Assembly: GCA_028583605.1 (NCBI GenBank)
Contig: CM053328.1
Span: 7,712,836 to 7,776,835 of the forward strand
DNA from: Dastarcus helophoroides
Lineage: Eukaryota > Arthropoda > Insecta > Coleoptera > Bothrideridae
Length of the DNA: 64,000 nt
Direction: 5' to 3'
Positions 34,576 through 46,324 of this stretch are shown in pieces; the first letter of the stretch is position 1; each line of letters opens with the position of its first letter. A program made the position numbers and the translations under genes. The notes under the pieces were generated by a model that saw only the letters and a program-made list of their open reading frames with translations, did not search any database and was not told the DNA's origin.

Positions 34576-35089
34576 TTAATAGGATACAAAATCCTTTGTA
34601 ACTATTCTACTTATGACTGAATCTATTATATTATTAGTTTTCAATTCGTTATCGCTTATTTTATAAGTTTTTTTAATAGTATCGATCTCAGATATATCTT
34701 TCAAGGCATCAATATCAAGTTCTTCCCCGCTTACTTCCCTAAATATATGATCAGGAGCTTCACCATCCTTGCACAGAACCAACACTAAAATATTAGTGTC
34801 TTTATCATCAACGCCAAACTTTTGTAAGCTTTGTGTTATATTCTTGGAAATCGACAAGTTAAACAAAATTTCTGTATAAATAGTCCTTGTTGTCAAAGTT
34901 TCTGCCACGGCTGCCTTATTTGCAGCCACCACAAGTTGAAATGGGTCGATTATTAAAAGCGGGTTTCACGATGCAACATTTCAGTTCACCTTTGATCAAT
35001 TTTTGCCGTAGTTGGGGTACATTCTCTACTTTCCCGAAAAGCTTCACAAAAAGAGTCATCCCGGTAATCGGGTCTAGCTTGGCTTCCAT
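34576..35089 (-). CDS. TPRKB: TPRKB / Cgi121, KEOPS subunit, with an apparent 1-nt frameshift
   Basis: TPRKB binds the kinase PRPK/Bud32 in the KEOPS complex that makes the t6A modification of ANN-decoding tRNAs. The minus strand starts at ATG 35,087-35,089 (MEAKLDPITGMTLFVKLF...VPQLRQKLIKGE). It continues into the well-conserved LLIIDPFQLVVAANKA, RTIYTEILFNLS, QKFGVDDKDTNILVLV and ISEIDTIKKTYK, ending TKDFVSY. The two halves are in different frames. A single extra base in CCCGCTTTTAAT near 34,960 explains this, since removing it would restore a length matching the human protein through this loop. No intron signals fit the break. The rest is under clear constraint, so a sequence error, a polymorphism or a young lesion are all possible. 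About 170 aa if continuous. Confidence 0.85.
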
Positions 35090-35788
35090 TGTGATAGTTT
35101 ATATTGCAAGTTTCCACTTTTACGAATTAATTCGTAAAAACAAGAAATAAACAACTGACAACAATATGTAAGGTTAAGTTTTTCTAACCTTAACTCTGTC
35201 CACAGAGCATATAAGAGGGTGTCTTCTTTTGTCCGAAAGGCAACTTAGCTATTTTCAGCATAACCAGCTTGCGATATTAAAGGTCGTCCGACACGTTTAC
35301 ACTTCTCGTACGACAGTGTACCAAGAATTAATATATTATCATCATTGTTATTATGTTATTCACATTAATTCTCAGAGCCCCGTGTAATGCTGTTGGAAAA
35401 ATTAGGCGACAATAAACATATTCTAGAGTTTTCGACTTATTCTTCAGGGTGATGGACTCTTATTGGTCGAAAACATTATGTTTATTGTTAAATAAAATTA
35501 ATAAACGTTTTCGACTTCATTGAAATATTGAAAATAAACGACGATATTTTGACCCCAAAGCCGAAAGCTAAAGTACATTTTTTAGTTTAACTGAAGAAAA
35601 ACTAATGATCAAATCAAAACTTTTAAAAATTCTCCAATTTTTGGGTTTAAAAATTTGAGGTGGTTGTGAGAGAAAAGTCCAAATTTTGCAATTTTTTCTG
35701 AAATGTTTGTTTTTTGTGTGCTAAATCAAATCAACTTTATAAGTTCAATAAAATTTAGTTTGTATTATTGAAAATGAAGAGCAGAGAC
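35090..35788. promoter_or_regulatory. Upstream region of TPRKB, intergenic
   Basis: About 100 bp upstream of TPRKB, and again further on, the sequence is non-repetitive up to about 35,480, with a CATATAAGAGG sequence near 35,209 that resembles a plus-strand TATA box. No coding frame follows it. From about 35,500 the AT-rich filler resumes. Confidence 0.3.
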
Positions 35789-36047
35789 AAGGCAGAATAT
35801 CAGTAAATGGAAAAGAAATGAAAAAAAGAGATTACCAACAGAAGGAAAATTGTACGTAGGACTTGTGTCCTAGAGAAGGCAGAATACCAGTAAATGGAAA
35901 AGAAATGAAAAGAAGAGATTACGAACAGAAGGAAAATTATACGTAGGACTTGTGTCCTATGTAGGACTTGTGCCCTACGGACAATTTTTCTTCTGTTCGT
36001 AATCTCTTCCTTTCATTTTTTTTTTCATTTACTGGTATTCTGCCTTC
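35789..36047. repeat. Two direct copies plus one inverted copy of an ~85-bp unit
   Basis: The unit AAGGCAGAATAYCAGTAAATGG...CAGAAGGAAAATT starts at 35,789 and again at 35,876 (87 bp apart). Its inverted copy runs from about 35,982 to 36,047 (CTTCTGTTCGTAATCTCTTCC, ...TTTACTGGTATTCTGCCTT). Each spacer holds TAGGAC-TTGT-GTCCTA, itself a hairpin. The outer unit and the inverted unit can form a ~70-bp stem. Confidence 0.85.
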
Positions 36048-36119
36048 TCTCTACGTAATGCATCCATGTAAACAGTTAAGAATTGTAGGTGTGTAGGTAC
36101 AAATATAACAAGAAATTTT

Positions 36120-39100
36120 CTGAGATTGATAGACAAGTATAATTTGGAAAACTTAATAAGATACCTAGTTATGATTTACAGACAACGTATTTATCATCTT
36201 GTATTAAAAAAGAAGTTGCTAGAAAGAAGCAAGGATCTCAAAAAGGTCGAAATTTTGCAACAAAAATAATGTTAATGAAGAAACGTGTATGTAAACAGTT
36301 TCTTCTGAAAACGTTTGACATTACTAGTAGATGTTTTACTACAGTGTGTGCAAAAACTGATAGATTAGGTATATGTAAAACTGATAAACGGGAAAAATGC
36401 CGAGTATAAATAAAATTGATGAAAATGTTAGTAACTCTGTTATTTTTCATGTAAAGATGTTTCCAAAATACAAGTCATTATTCTTGAAAAGACAACATCA
36501 ACACAAGATACTTATCCTCAGATCTAAGTGTAGTAAAAATGTACTCGTTGTAGAAAGAGAACTGCAATGTCTGCCATTAAACTACCCGATTATCGAAATA
36601 TTTTTAACCTACGCTTTCGTAAGCCCCACAGCGACACTTGCTCAAAGTGTAACAACTACCAAAATATTATAAATAACTCGGGATACTGAAGAGAGTGTGC
36701 ATGCTGCTAAAGTATCTTTAGAACTACATCAAAGAGAAGCCCAAAAAGCATGTGATTTGAAAAAAATGGATATCGAAAGCAACAGAGACTCCAGGGACAC
36801 TGTAGTTATTTGTTTTGATTTACACCAAACGCTACCTACACCCCTGCTTACTACATCAAGAGTCTGCTTTTTGAGGCAACTTTGGACGTATAATTTTGGC
36901 ATAGATAATTTAATTAGTGGAGAGACCCGTATGTATACATTCATGATGTAACGAATATTCGCATTCACGAATATTCGCAGGGTTTTTAATAGTCGCGTTC
37001 GCATTTGCATTCGCAAGAAATTATGCAAATGTATTTGGCAATAACATGGAAACATATTTCTGAAATATCAATTCAACTGCTAAGGCAGTTGAGGTCCATG
37101 GACCTTTGGGGGATAAACATTTATTAAGATAATAATTAATGCATTAACCCATCCAGTCCCACCTAGTAAAAAGAATTTTTAAATTCCCTTGTTTTCTTTT
37201 CCTAGTAGCTAGCTACAATGACGCAGGGTGGGACACGTGCTCTCCCCTGGTTTATACAGCCAACTAAATATGTACTACTCTCAACTTCGGCAACATTTTC
37301 TATTTCCCATTTTTTTTAAAGTAGCTCTTTCCCTGAAATTTCGAACATTTTCTCGAAATTTCGATTTTTTTAATTCGTCCTTTTTTTTTAAATTTCACTT
37401 TTTTCTTTAAAATTTCCAATTTATTCTAAAATTCGACTTCTCTTTTCAAAATCCGACTTCTCAAAATTTCGAATTTTTTTTTTCTCAAAATTCGCCGCTT
37501 TTTTTTTTCAAAATACTGACATTTCTTAAAATTCGACTTTTTGAAAATTTTGAATGTTTTTCTAATTCGTCTTTCTGCAAGTTTCGACTTGTTTATCAAA
37601 CTTCGCCTTTTTCTCGAAATTGGTGGATCTTTTGATAAAAAAAGTAAAAATTGTTAGAATATTGCTCATCTGCATATTTTTAAAAACATTTTTTGAGAAT
37701 ATTGAATTTTTGTAGAGACCGAAATTCCAGAAAATTCAAATTTTAACTCTGTTCTCAAAGTTTCGAAGACGTTTATCTCAATGGTGGATATTTTCTGATG
37801 TCACAGGATAGCAGGGGCGGGAGGAGCTTGCCCTTTACTAGGTAGTCGTTAAAAAATAAATATAGAGTCATAAAATGTGTTTTTCTTGAAATTTTGACTT
37901 TTTTCAGAAGTTTTCCTCAAAATTCCCCCTTTTCCTAGAAATTTTGATTTGTTTGTGTTTTGGAAACTTTCCATTTTTACCTTGAAAATCGTCTAGTTTC
38001 TTCGAAAATAAGATATTTTTCAAATTTTTTAAAAATGCCAGACTTTTATATTTAATTTTATGTCCTGAAAATTCCGACTTTACCCCGAAACTGTGTTTGT
38101 TTATTATAATTCGTCTTTTTCTAAATTACGACTTTTTACTCTAAATTCTATTGTTTCCTCTCAAAATTTGATTTTATTGGAAATTTTGATTATTTTATAG
38201 CAATTTCGGTCTTTTTCTCGAAATTTTAACTGTCCAGAAATTTCAACCTGCTTTTCAAAATTTGTCTTATTCTTGAAGTTTCAAATTGAGCTTTTTTATA
38301 GAAAATTTGACTTTTACAAAATTCAATTATTTTTCTGAAATGTTAACAAAAGTATAGAAATTTAAAGAATAATATTTTTACGAAATTTAGAGAAAAATAT
38401 TTCTTATAAATTTCGAGAATATGTCAAAATTTAAATGAAAATAAATATTGTCAGGAGAAATATTTTTGAAAACTGGTTTTTTCTTCTCCAAATTCGGTAT
38501 ATTCTGGAAATTGCAACTTTTTTCACAAAATTCTTCCAGTGAATAAGTCAACATTCTCATTCGCATTCGCGAATGTTGGAAATGAATATTCGCTTTCGCG
38601 AATGTGGAAAAACCATCACTCGTTACATCCCTAGTATACATGGGATGATGGCAGAAGGTCACAGCAGATAGGTTCCTGACTAATGCATTTTTTTAAGTTG
38701 TTGCCTATTCCAGTATCACTAAAGTAATTGCCTATAGTGACTGATGTGGGGGACAAAACAAAAATAAGAACATTTCCAAAAAGTTTATGTTTTTAGTAAA
38801 AGCCACCCACCTAAAAGAAGTTCATCATAAATTTCTGGAGCCTGGCTACACATATATAGAGGGCGATAGGGATTTTACTAGAATTCAAAAGTGCAAAAAA
38901 AGAATCTCCAAGTTTTTATTCACGTGAATTAGAGAGAAGTGATTGCTTGTTCCTGCAATAAATTTATTGTGCATAGTATGACCCAAGAAATGTTCTATTC
39001 TTTTGAAAAGTTAAATAAATTAATAAAAGATCCAAAAAAAAAAGATACAGTAGGAAAGACCTATTAAGTTTAGAGAAATAGCCCACTTTAAATATGAGCA

Positions 39101-39160
39101 GGCATTCGAATCGTTTTTAGTTGGATTTAAACCAGTCTTGGGTGATCTTTATCCATTCTT
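36120..39160 (+). pseudogene. Decayed gene of an insect QN[KR]N-motif family, split by a hAT element
   Basis: Fragments in several frames follow the order of a large uncharacterised insect protein family: KKRVCKQFLLKTFDI near 36,278; FHVKMFPKY...LFLKR near 36,440; FNLRFRKPHSDTCSKCN near 36,600; the Ala/Lys-rich AAKVSLELHQREAQKACDLKK near 36,703; VICFDLHQTLPTPLLTT near 36,812; and RQLWTYNFGI near 36,880. The hAT element at 36,941-38,633 interrupts it; WDDGRRSQQIGS then resumes at 38,643, followed by a DKTKIRTF remnant near 38,755 and VHHKFLEPGYTYMEGDRDF near 38,820. Stops and shifts are frequent, for instance near 36,405, 36,672 and 38,684. I recall the family as probably transposon-derived; its function is not known to me. 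Confidence 0.65.
36941..38633. mobile_element. hAT-like non-autonomous element with exact 8-bp TSD
   Basis: GTATACAT flanks both sides (36,933-36,940 and 38,634-38,641). The ends are TCATGATGTAACGA on the left and TCGTTACATCCCTA on the right, whose reverse complement TAGGGATGTAACGA is hAT-like. Inside each end are repeated TTCGCATTCGCGAATATTCG words. The centre is filler (37,290-38,500) plus a short normal-composition block around 37,080-37,260. No transposase ORF. It inserted within a TAT-ACA codon pair of the QN[KR]N-family pseudogene. Confidence 0.88.
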
Positions 39161-39739
39161 GAAATGTATATCTGGATCAAGTTCTACTGGAAGCCCATCT
39201 TATTTGTTTAATAGCACATTTACTTAGTTGCATACAAGTTTAATAGAAAAATAAAAAAATCGACAGAGCTTTTTAGATTATATACCTCCAGTGTACTATT
39301 TATTTTGCACAAACATGAACCATGAGGAAGGCCCCAAAAGTAAAACAACAGGAAGAAAAGTAACATTGAAATCTGAACCCAGCACCATTCGAGAGGATCA
39401 TGAAGAGTCCGACAACGAAATCAACATCGATGACGATGACATAAGTTCTGACCATCCATGATAGTTTGTTATTTTTTTGCGAATAAATATTTTTTGGTAG
39501 AACTGCATGTGTTTTAATAATACAATCATTGAAATTAATAAATATATTTGTGCAAAAAGTGTATAAGTACTTCAAATTTGATTTTTGTACAAAAATATAC
39601 ATTTTTCGAGTTTAATGATTTTACTAATAAAATTATACGTTATCTTTTCATATAATCATGTTACTAAAAACTTGTGCCGTTATTACAAAATTTTTAATAA
39701 AGTAATACACTTTGGGGATCAATTTCTTAAAATTATGTA
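39161..39739. other. Intergenic with one acidic mini-frame
   Basis: A 47-codon plus-strand frame at about 39,317-39,460 begins MNHEEGPKSKTTGRKV and ends with an acidic DNEINIDDDDISSDHP tail. It resembles a C-terminal exon piece, but no splice context or family is recognised. The remainder is AT-rich without features. Confidence 0.25.
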
Positions 39740-42640
39740 GGCCGTACTTATACTCTTTTTGCTCTAACCACTTCTAAACTCAAATCTAAACTAGGTTCAT
39801 CAACACCTTCAAAATGAAAGACCACATGTGCTGTCTCTGACAGAAACCCAAGTCTCCCCATCCATCAATACAGTCCATTTGCTTTGCCCTAACTACGACT
39901 TGCACACAAAATTTTGACACAAGACAAGGATTTGTGCTTTTACGCGAAGCGACCTGTCCTGTCAACGAGAAGAAGCACTGGAATCTGCTGGTCATGATGT
40001 AATTTGGCTGAAAATCTGCTCCAAAAACGAAGTAATATTCATTTATTCACTTTATTTGTCTCCAAACGATCCCTCATACAGACAGCTCTTCTCTTATCTC
40101 TCCGTAACCTTTGATCACCTACAGACGAATTATCCAAAAGCTGAGGTTGTCTTTCTCGGTGACTTCAACGTACACGACATCCCCTGGTTAAGGTTTTCTT
40201 CCCGAACTGACGACGAGGGAAGGGTGGCAGAGGCTTTCGCCATCACTTGTGGACTATCGCAATTAGTTGAGGAACCCACAAGAATTCCTGATGTAGATAC
40301 CCATCAACCTAATCTACTCGACCTTTTCCTTACAAATTCACCAAATTCGTATAAAATCTCTGTGACATCACAGCTTGGAAATTCGGATCACAAGCTTGTA
40401 GCAGCCTCTCGCTCGCTTTATATACCACCTCCTTCCCAGGCGCAGTCTCGTATGGTTTGGCACTTTAACTCTGCAAATTGGGAAGAATTAAGAGACTTCT
40501 TTGCATCTTTCCCATGGCAGGAAATGTGCTTTAACTCAGACAACCTTTCCTTAGTCGCTGAATCCATCATGGAGACTATCCTGATTGGTATGGAATGCTC
40601 AATTCCCCACTCCCAAAAGAAGTCTGCCTCCAGTAAATCCTGGTTTAGTAAAAAATGTACTCGGGCTGTCTCCTGCAAAAATCGCGCATATCGTCGTTGG
40701 CGAAATAATCCCTCAGTCGAGACTCGGACCATATTTGTCGATGCACGAAATTCTTGTAAACAGGTTATTGATGAGGCAAAAGGTGATTTCGATCGTAAAA
40801 TGCGCCAGAGGCTTATCAACTGTCCGAACGGTTCCAGGTCCTTTTGGGGATTTGCAAAGTCGATTGGAAAGAATTTTACACCTTCAAATTTTCCACCTTT
40901 ACTCGATGGAAGTAGTAATATTGCTACAAAGAAAAGGCTGACATGTTAGCCTTAATGTTTACTGAAAATTCCAATCTTGATTCTCGAAACGCAGAACCTC
41001 CTATTCTTCCTAAGGTTGGCACTTCGATGCCTGAAATCGTTTTCAGACAACGCACAATCAGGAAGATTCTCCTTGAGCTCGACACCTCGAAAGCTTCTGG
41101 CCTTGATGGTATTCCCGCTATTGTTCTTAAGAAGTGCACCCCAGAGTTGACTCCTGTCCTAAGCAAATTGTTCACACTCTCTTACAACAAAGTTGCATCT
41201 GGAAATCTGCTAGAGTGCAGCCTGTCCCTAAAAAGGGAAAAAGGAATCTGGCTAACAACTATCGCCCTATATCTTTGTTACCCGTTATATCTAAAGTGAT
41301 GCAAAAGGTTATCAACATCGAAATTCTCAAATATCTGGAGGAAAATAGAATCATCTCTGTCAGGCAATACGGTTTTAGACAACAACGTTCCACTGGCGAT
41401 CTACCGGCATATGTTACTCATATCTGTAACTCAGCTAAGGAAAAACATGATGAGGCTAGGATTGTGGCATTGGATATCTCAAAGGCTTTCGACAGAGTCT
41501 GGCACCGATCTCTTCTCGCCAAATTAACATCTTATGGTCTTCCTCCTGGACTCTGTCCAATTTTCTCGCTGACAGATCTCTTCAGGTCGTCGTCGATGGC
41601 ATCCCATCCGAGACATTTGCGATTAACGCAGGGGTGCCTCAGGGGTCTGTTCTGTCTCCTACTCTATTTCTGTTACACATAAACGATCTCTTAGCTTCAA
41701 CTTCCAATCCTATATATACAGCTACGCAGATGATAGTAACCTTGGGTCATCTTTTTTCTCCGATAAACCATTATCTATCGCTGCTTCAGATCGACTAAGG
41801 GAACAGCAGATGCAGACGATTAATCGGGATCTCGAGGTTATTCTGGAATGGGGTAAGGACAATTTGGTCGACTTTAACGCTTCAAAAACTTAGGCCGCCG
41901 TTTTCTCTAAGAAAACATCAAGGGATAATGCAACAACAACATACTAATGGACGGTAAAATCCTTCTGATGGGATCTAATCTATCTATCCTAGGAGTGAAT
42001 GCGAGCACTAACTTCTCTTGGGACGATCATGTGGGCGCCATTACCAAATCCGCCTCTCAGAAGCTAGGCTTTCTTTTTGGAGCTAAAAAGTACCTCACAT
42101 CTCAGCAGTTATTAACACTATGCAAAGTTCAAGTTAGGCCAGCACTAGAATGCTGTTCTCATATTTGGAGTTCAGCCCCAAAACACACTTTAGCTCTCTT
42201 GGATTCAATTCAAAGAAGAGCGATTCGCCTAATTGATGACGAGAGTCTGACCGATTCTCTCGAAACACTAGAGCACAGGCGTATGGTTGGTGACTTGTCT
42301 CTTTTCGACAAGTACTATCATGGAAGATGCTCGCAGGAACTAATAGGATTGATCCCCCAAGGGCAAGATTCTTGAGGCGTACTAGACAGTCGGAGACAGC
42401 AAATTCCTGTGCGATCGAGCTTGACACATTGAGGACTTCTGTCTACGGACACTCTTTTTCCTATAGAACTTCCAAGTTATGGAACTTGTTACCGAAAGGA
42501 ATTTTCCCCAAAAATTACAACCTATCGTTGTTTAAGAAGACGGTTCATCGTCATCTATTCTTGTTTCCGCATCCTACTCGCAGTACTTTGAAAACATGAT
42601 GGGGTTACCCTTTGCGAGTGGATTAAACTTAAAAAAATTG
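39740..42640 (+). mobile_element. LINE copy 2 (endonuclease + reverse transcriptase), decayed
   Basis: Same family as copy 1, extended 5' into the APE endonuclease. From about 39,830 broken coding is visible, and an open stretch at 40,056-40,949 encodes GDFNVHDIPW (about 40,160), LLDLFLTN and GNSDHKLV (about 40,383), the endonuclease metal-site and His motifs. Reverse transcriptase follows: NNYRPISLLPVISK near 41,255, ALDISKAFDRVWHRSLL near 41,466, an out-of-frame QGSVLSPTLF near 41,640 and SYADDSNL near 41,720. C-terminal LFKKTVHRHLFLFPHPTRS ends about 42,597, with the 3' tail GAGTGGATTAAACTTAAAA. Deletions near 40,925, 41,195 and 41,550 and a TAG near 41,891 destroy the ORF. ORF1 and the true 5' end are missing. 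Confidence 0.88.
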
Positions 42641-43457
42641 TAGGAATATACTGCAAAAATTAAACAATTTGCCTGAATGGACTCAACAACGTTTGCATTT
42701 TGAACCTTATTTTTAACCGATGCGCTAGTAAACGCAGTATTTGGCGTTTTAAGGCCGTTTCCTCTTATTTTTAAACGCACCAGTGATTTCACCATAGGGG
42801 CCGCGATACCTACGTAGTTATATAATTTTATCTGCATACACCTGGTTTATCTTACACCTGGAATATGGCTTTGTCTTTAGCAGGATAACCATGCATGAGG
42901 GCATATACAGTTAACACTTTTTATTTCATTTTTAGGTGCACTTCAAATTGGAGCGCCATGGTTATCACATGTTAAAACTACTAAAAACTTGTTCTAAAAT
43001 TTTAAGAAAAGCAATCCTTTTATTCTGTTACGTCCGTAGAAATTTCAAAATTAACTAAAAGAAGGAGGAAATAACAAAAAACTTAGAAACAAGAAAGAAC
43101 AAAAATTTATCAGTTTTTTTCAGCGTTCGGGTTTGTTCTGGAAATTTCAAGCCTTTTTCTCAAAATTTACGATTTGTAGTTTCAAGTTTTTTGTTCCTTT
43201 CATAATTATTTGCTTAAATCAGAACTTTATTCTTCTAGACATTCTGATACTTTTTCTTATAGCCCAAAGTTCAATTATTTCCCTAAAGTTTGAACTTTTG
43301 GATATCGAACTCCACTATCTTGTTAACAGTTTGATTATCTTTAAACCCTTCAATTTTCATCTAAAAAAACTTTTCTCTTAAAATTTTGAACTAGAAAACT
43401 TTGTTTTTTTTTGACATTTCAAATTAAATCTCTATTTTCTTCTAATTTTTTTTCGAT
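42641..43457. other. Intergenic, no gene
   Basis: A short normal-composition block (about 42,660-43,030) is followed by filler from about 43,100. Nothing recognisable. Confidence 0.4.
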
Positions 43458-43465
43458 ATTTTAAC

Positions 43466-46316
43466 CAGGGCTTTGAACTGAAACTAAACCGGAAACCAAA
43501 AAAAACCGTTATTTTCGTCGGAACGAAAACCGGAGCGAAACCGGGAAAAAATCGGTTTGTTTCGGTTCGTTTAATTTATGTACTTAAAACAGTTTTTATT
43601 TTACCCTTAAATGAGGAATTTATTCTAAGAAATTTCTTTTTCAAAATTTTACTTTCAGTCTATCATTTCTGTTTAAAAATTATATTAGAAACTAACAATT
43701 CCACAGTTTCTAGAAAGTATTGACTTTATTCTCAAAATTTTAAGCCAAATTACAATTTTAAGTTTTAACTTGAATCTTGTTTCAAAATTTTCGACATTTG
43801 CTTTAAATTTCGACTTTTATCCGGATATTAGTTGAAATATTTCTTTTCTTCTCTTAAAATTTCGACTTTAAAATAAAAAAATATCCTCCATTGTAATTTT
43901 AAAATAAAGCATTAGAAGTGTTTTTCATTCAAGATAGGGAAAATCAGCTTTCCTTACGATTTTATTAAGCAAATTCGAGTTTTTCTGTAAATTTGAATTT
44001 TTTGTAGAAAACTTCAAATTTACTTCTTTCCTTAAACTTCGATTTTCATTTCCTAATTTGATATCTCTTATTTCTGAAGGTATTAGTCAATTTTTCGATT
44101 TTTAGTCTATTTATTCTTTCAAATTCCACTTTTTTTAGTATTTAATTTTTTTCGGAATCTCAAATTTAAATTCTTATGACTTCCTAAAACTTCCTAAAAT
44201 TCCAAGATATGATTTTTTTCTTAAAATTTTCACTGAAATCTCGCTATTTCAAAATTAACTTGAAATTTTTAAATTTTGAATGAAAATTTCAGGGAACAAA
44301 TACAACATTATATTCCAATTTATAGCTGGGACCTTGCATTTGGTGAAATTGGATCTTTAAATGGTGACATCTTAGAAAATGTCTAATTTAAACTTCCGAC
44401 GATTTTGTTTACTCTAAAATAGTAAATTTTATTCTGAACACTTTGATTTTTTTTCTCAAGATTTCGACTTTGGCCTCGAATTTTTTTCAGATTGTTTAGA
44501 ATTTAGACGTCAAAGTTGTGTGTTTTTTAAAATATTAATTGTTTTCGCGAAGCTTCTGGAATAAACGCAATAGTTCGGCCGTTTGCTTCTTGAAATTTTG
44601 TGTCAAAAATCGATTCTCAAAATGTTAAATCTCTTCACAAAATTTTTAGCTACAGTTAGAGTTTTGCCTATAATTTTGTCTTTAAAATTGAAATTCGCCT
44701 TTTTTTCCCAGAAAATTTGTCGTTGATTTTGAATTTAAATTTTTCTGTGGAAAATTGAAGTTTACAAATAATTGAAATTGCTTTTTTTGTGAAGTCTTTA
44801 TTTTTACGCTTAAAATATACATTTAAAATAAAAATTTTGAATTTTTGCTAAAATCATTAGCAAAAATTAGATTTTAAATGCAAAAAAGCTAATTTTAATT
44901 TGAATATTTTGTTATTTTTTATTTTGAATCTTAATTCAAAATCTCGAAAAAATATCCAAATTTCAAGTAAAAAATTAACATTATTTTAAACAGTTTAAAT
45001 TTTGAGAAAAAACTAACTAAATTTATGGTTAACAATTTTTCAAAATTAATCTCACAATTTCAAGCCTTGGAAATTTTTGAATTTTTGAGCTAAAACTCGA
45101 AACTTCCAAACTTAAACTTATAGTCCGAGTCTTAACTTCGGGAATTTCGAAAAAAATGTCCAGAATTACAAAAATAAAAGTCAACATGTCGTTAAAAGGG
45201 TTATACTTGCTAGAGAAAGACTAAATTTTATTTAAATTCGAAATTTTAGAGAACAAAAAAATAATAATATAAAGTACATACAAATTTAAATTTGAAACTT
45301 CAAAAGAAAAAAGTTAAAATATAGAAAGAAGGTAAATACACTAACCAAAAATTTCTGAAAAATTTTACATTTTTGTAGAAGTTTTTAAGATTTCAGCAAC
45401 ATTTTCAGAAAAAAAAATCGAATATTTGGATTTAAGGTCAATATTTCTAAATTAAGGTATATATTTTGAAAATTCTTCAGTTAAATTGTGAAGTTCTTTT
45501 TTTGAAATTTTAATTGTTTCATCAAAATCTCAATTTAAAACTTTTCATTTTATATTTTTTGGTCTTTTTCATTTATTTTTTTCGTTTGATCGTTTTAATC
45601 CAAAGTCCAAGAAAACAAAGTTAAAACAGCAAAAATCAATTTCGTTAGAAAACGCGAATCAAAGTAAAAACTTCGCTAGAAAACTAAAATTATGAAAGAA
45701 AAGTCTTTCAAATTTTCGATTTTATTCCCCAGATTTTGTATATACCAGAACTGATTAACTCTTGGGTATATAATTTAAGATTTTTATGAAAATTCCGAGT
45801 TTAAATTTAAATTTAACAATTCTGCGACCCAGTTTGGAAATATTTAACGGAAAAATGTTAAATAAAATCAAAAATGGTAATGTTTCCGATAAACAATAGT
45901 CTACAATTTAAATTTAAAATTTCTAAACCCGAAATTCCGATTTAGTTATTTATAAAGTACAGGTTTTTCTTGAAATTTGAACTTAAATTGAACTCAAAAT
46001 TCAGGGTTACAGCTTGAAATTTTTTAACTTGAAAAATAAAAAATATTTTCCTCAAGTTTTAGCCAAAGTCAGAGTAGTTACACGTTGTAATATTAAAGAA
46101 AAAAAAAGACAACATTTTCTAAATTATGTTCGAATATCAATTTTTAATTCGAATAACTTGAAGAATCAAAAAAATGAGTCACCCGGAACTGAACCGAAAA
46201 CCGAAAAAAAAAACGTTATTTTTGTCGGAACAAAAACCCGAACTGAACTGATATAAATTTTTTGCTGGAACGAAAACCGAAAACCGGAACGAAAAAAATA
46301 ACGGTTCGAAGCCCTG
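43466..46316. mobile_element. Non-autonomous hAT-like element, copy 3 (exact 8-bp TSD)
   Basis: ATTTTAAC lies immediately outside both ends (43,458-43,465 and 46,317-46,324). The ends are CAGGGCTTTGAACTG and CGGTTCGAAGCCCTG. Subterminal GAACCGGAAC/GAAAACCG words occupy about 43,490-43,570 and 46,185-46,300. The interior matches copy 1 on the left (for example AATATCCTCCATTGTAATTT at 43,880 and 13,050) and is filler with a left-T/right-A polarity switch. It encodes nothing. The exact duplication is the best evidence for the superfamily assignment. Confidence 0.88.
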
Positions 46317-46324
46317 ATTTTAAC

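Noticed and set aside
39317..39460. 47-codon acidic frame as a C-terminal exon
   Set aside because: No upstream exon, acceptor or family match could be supported.
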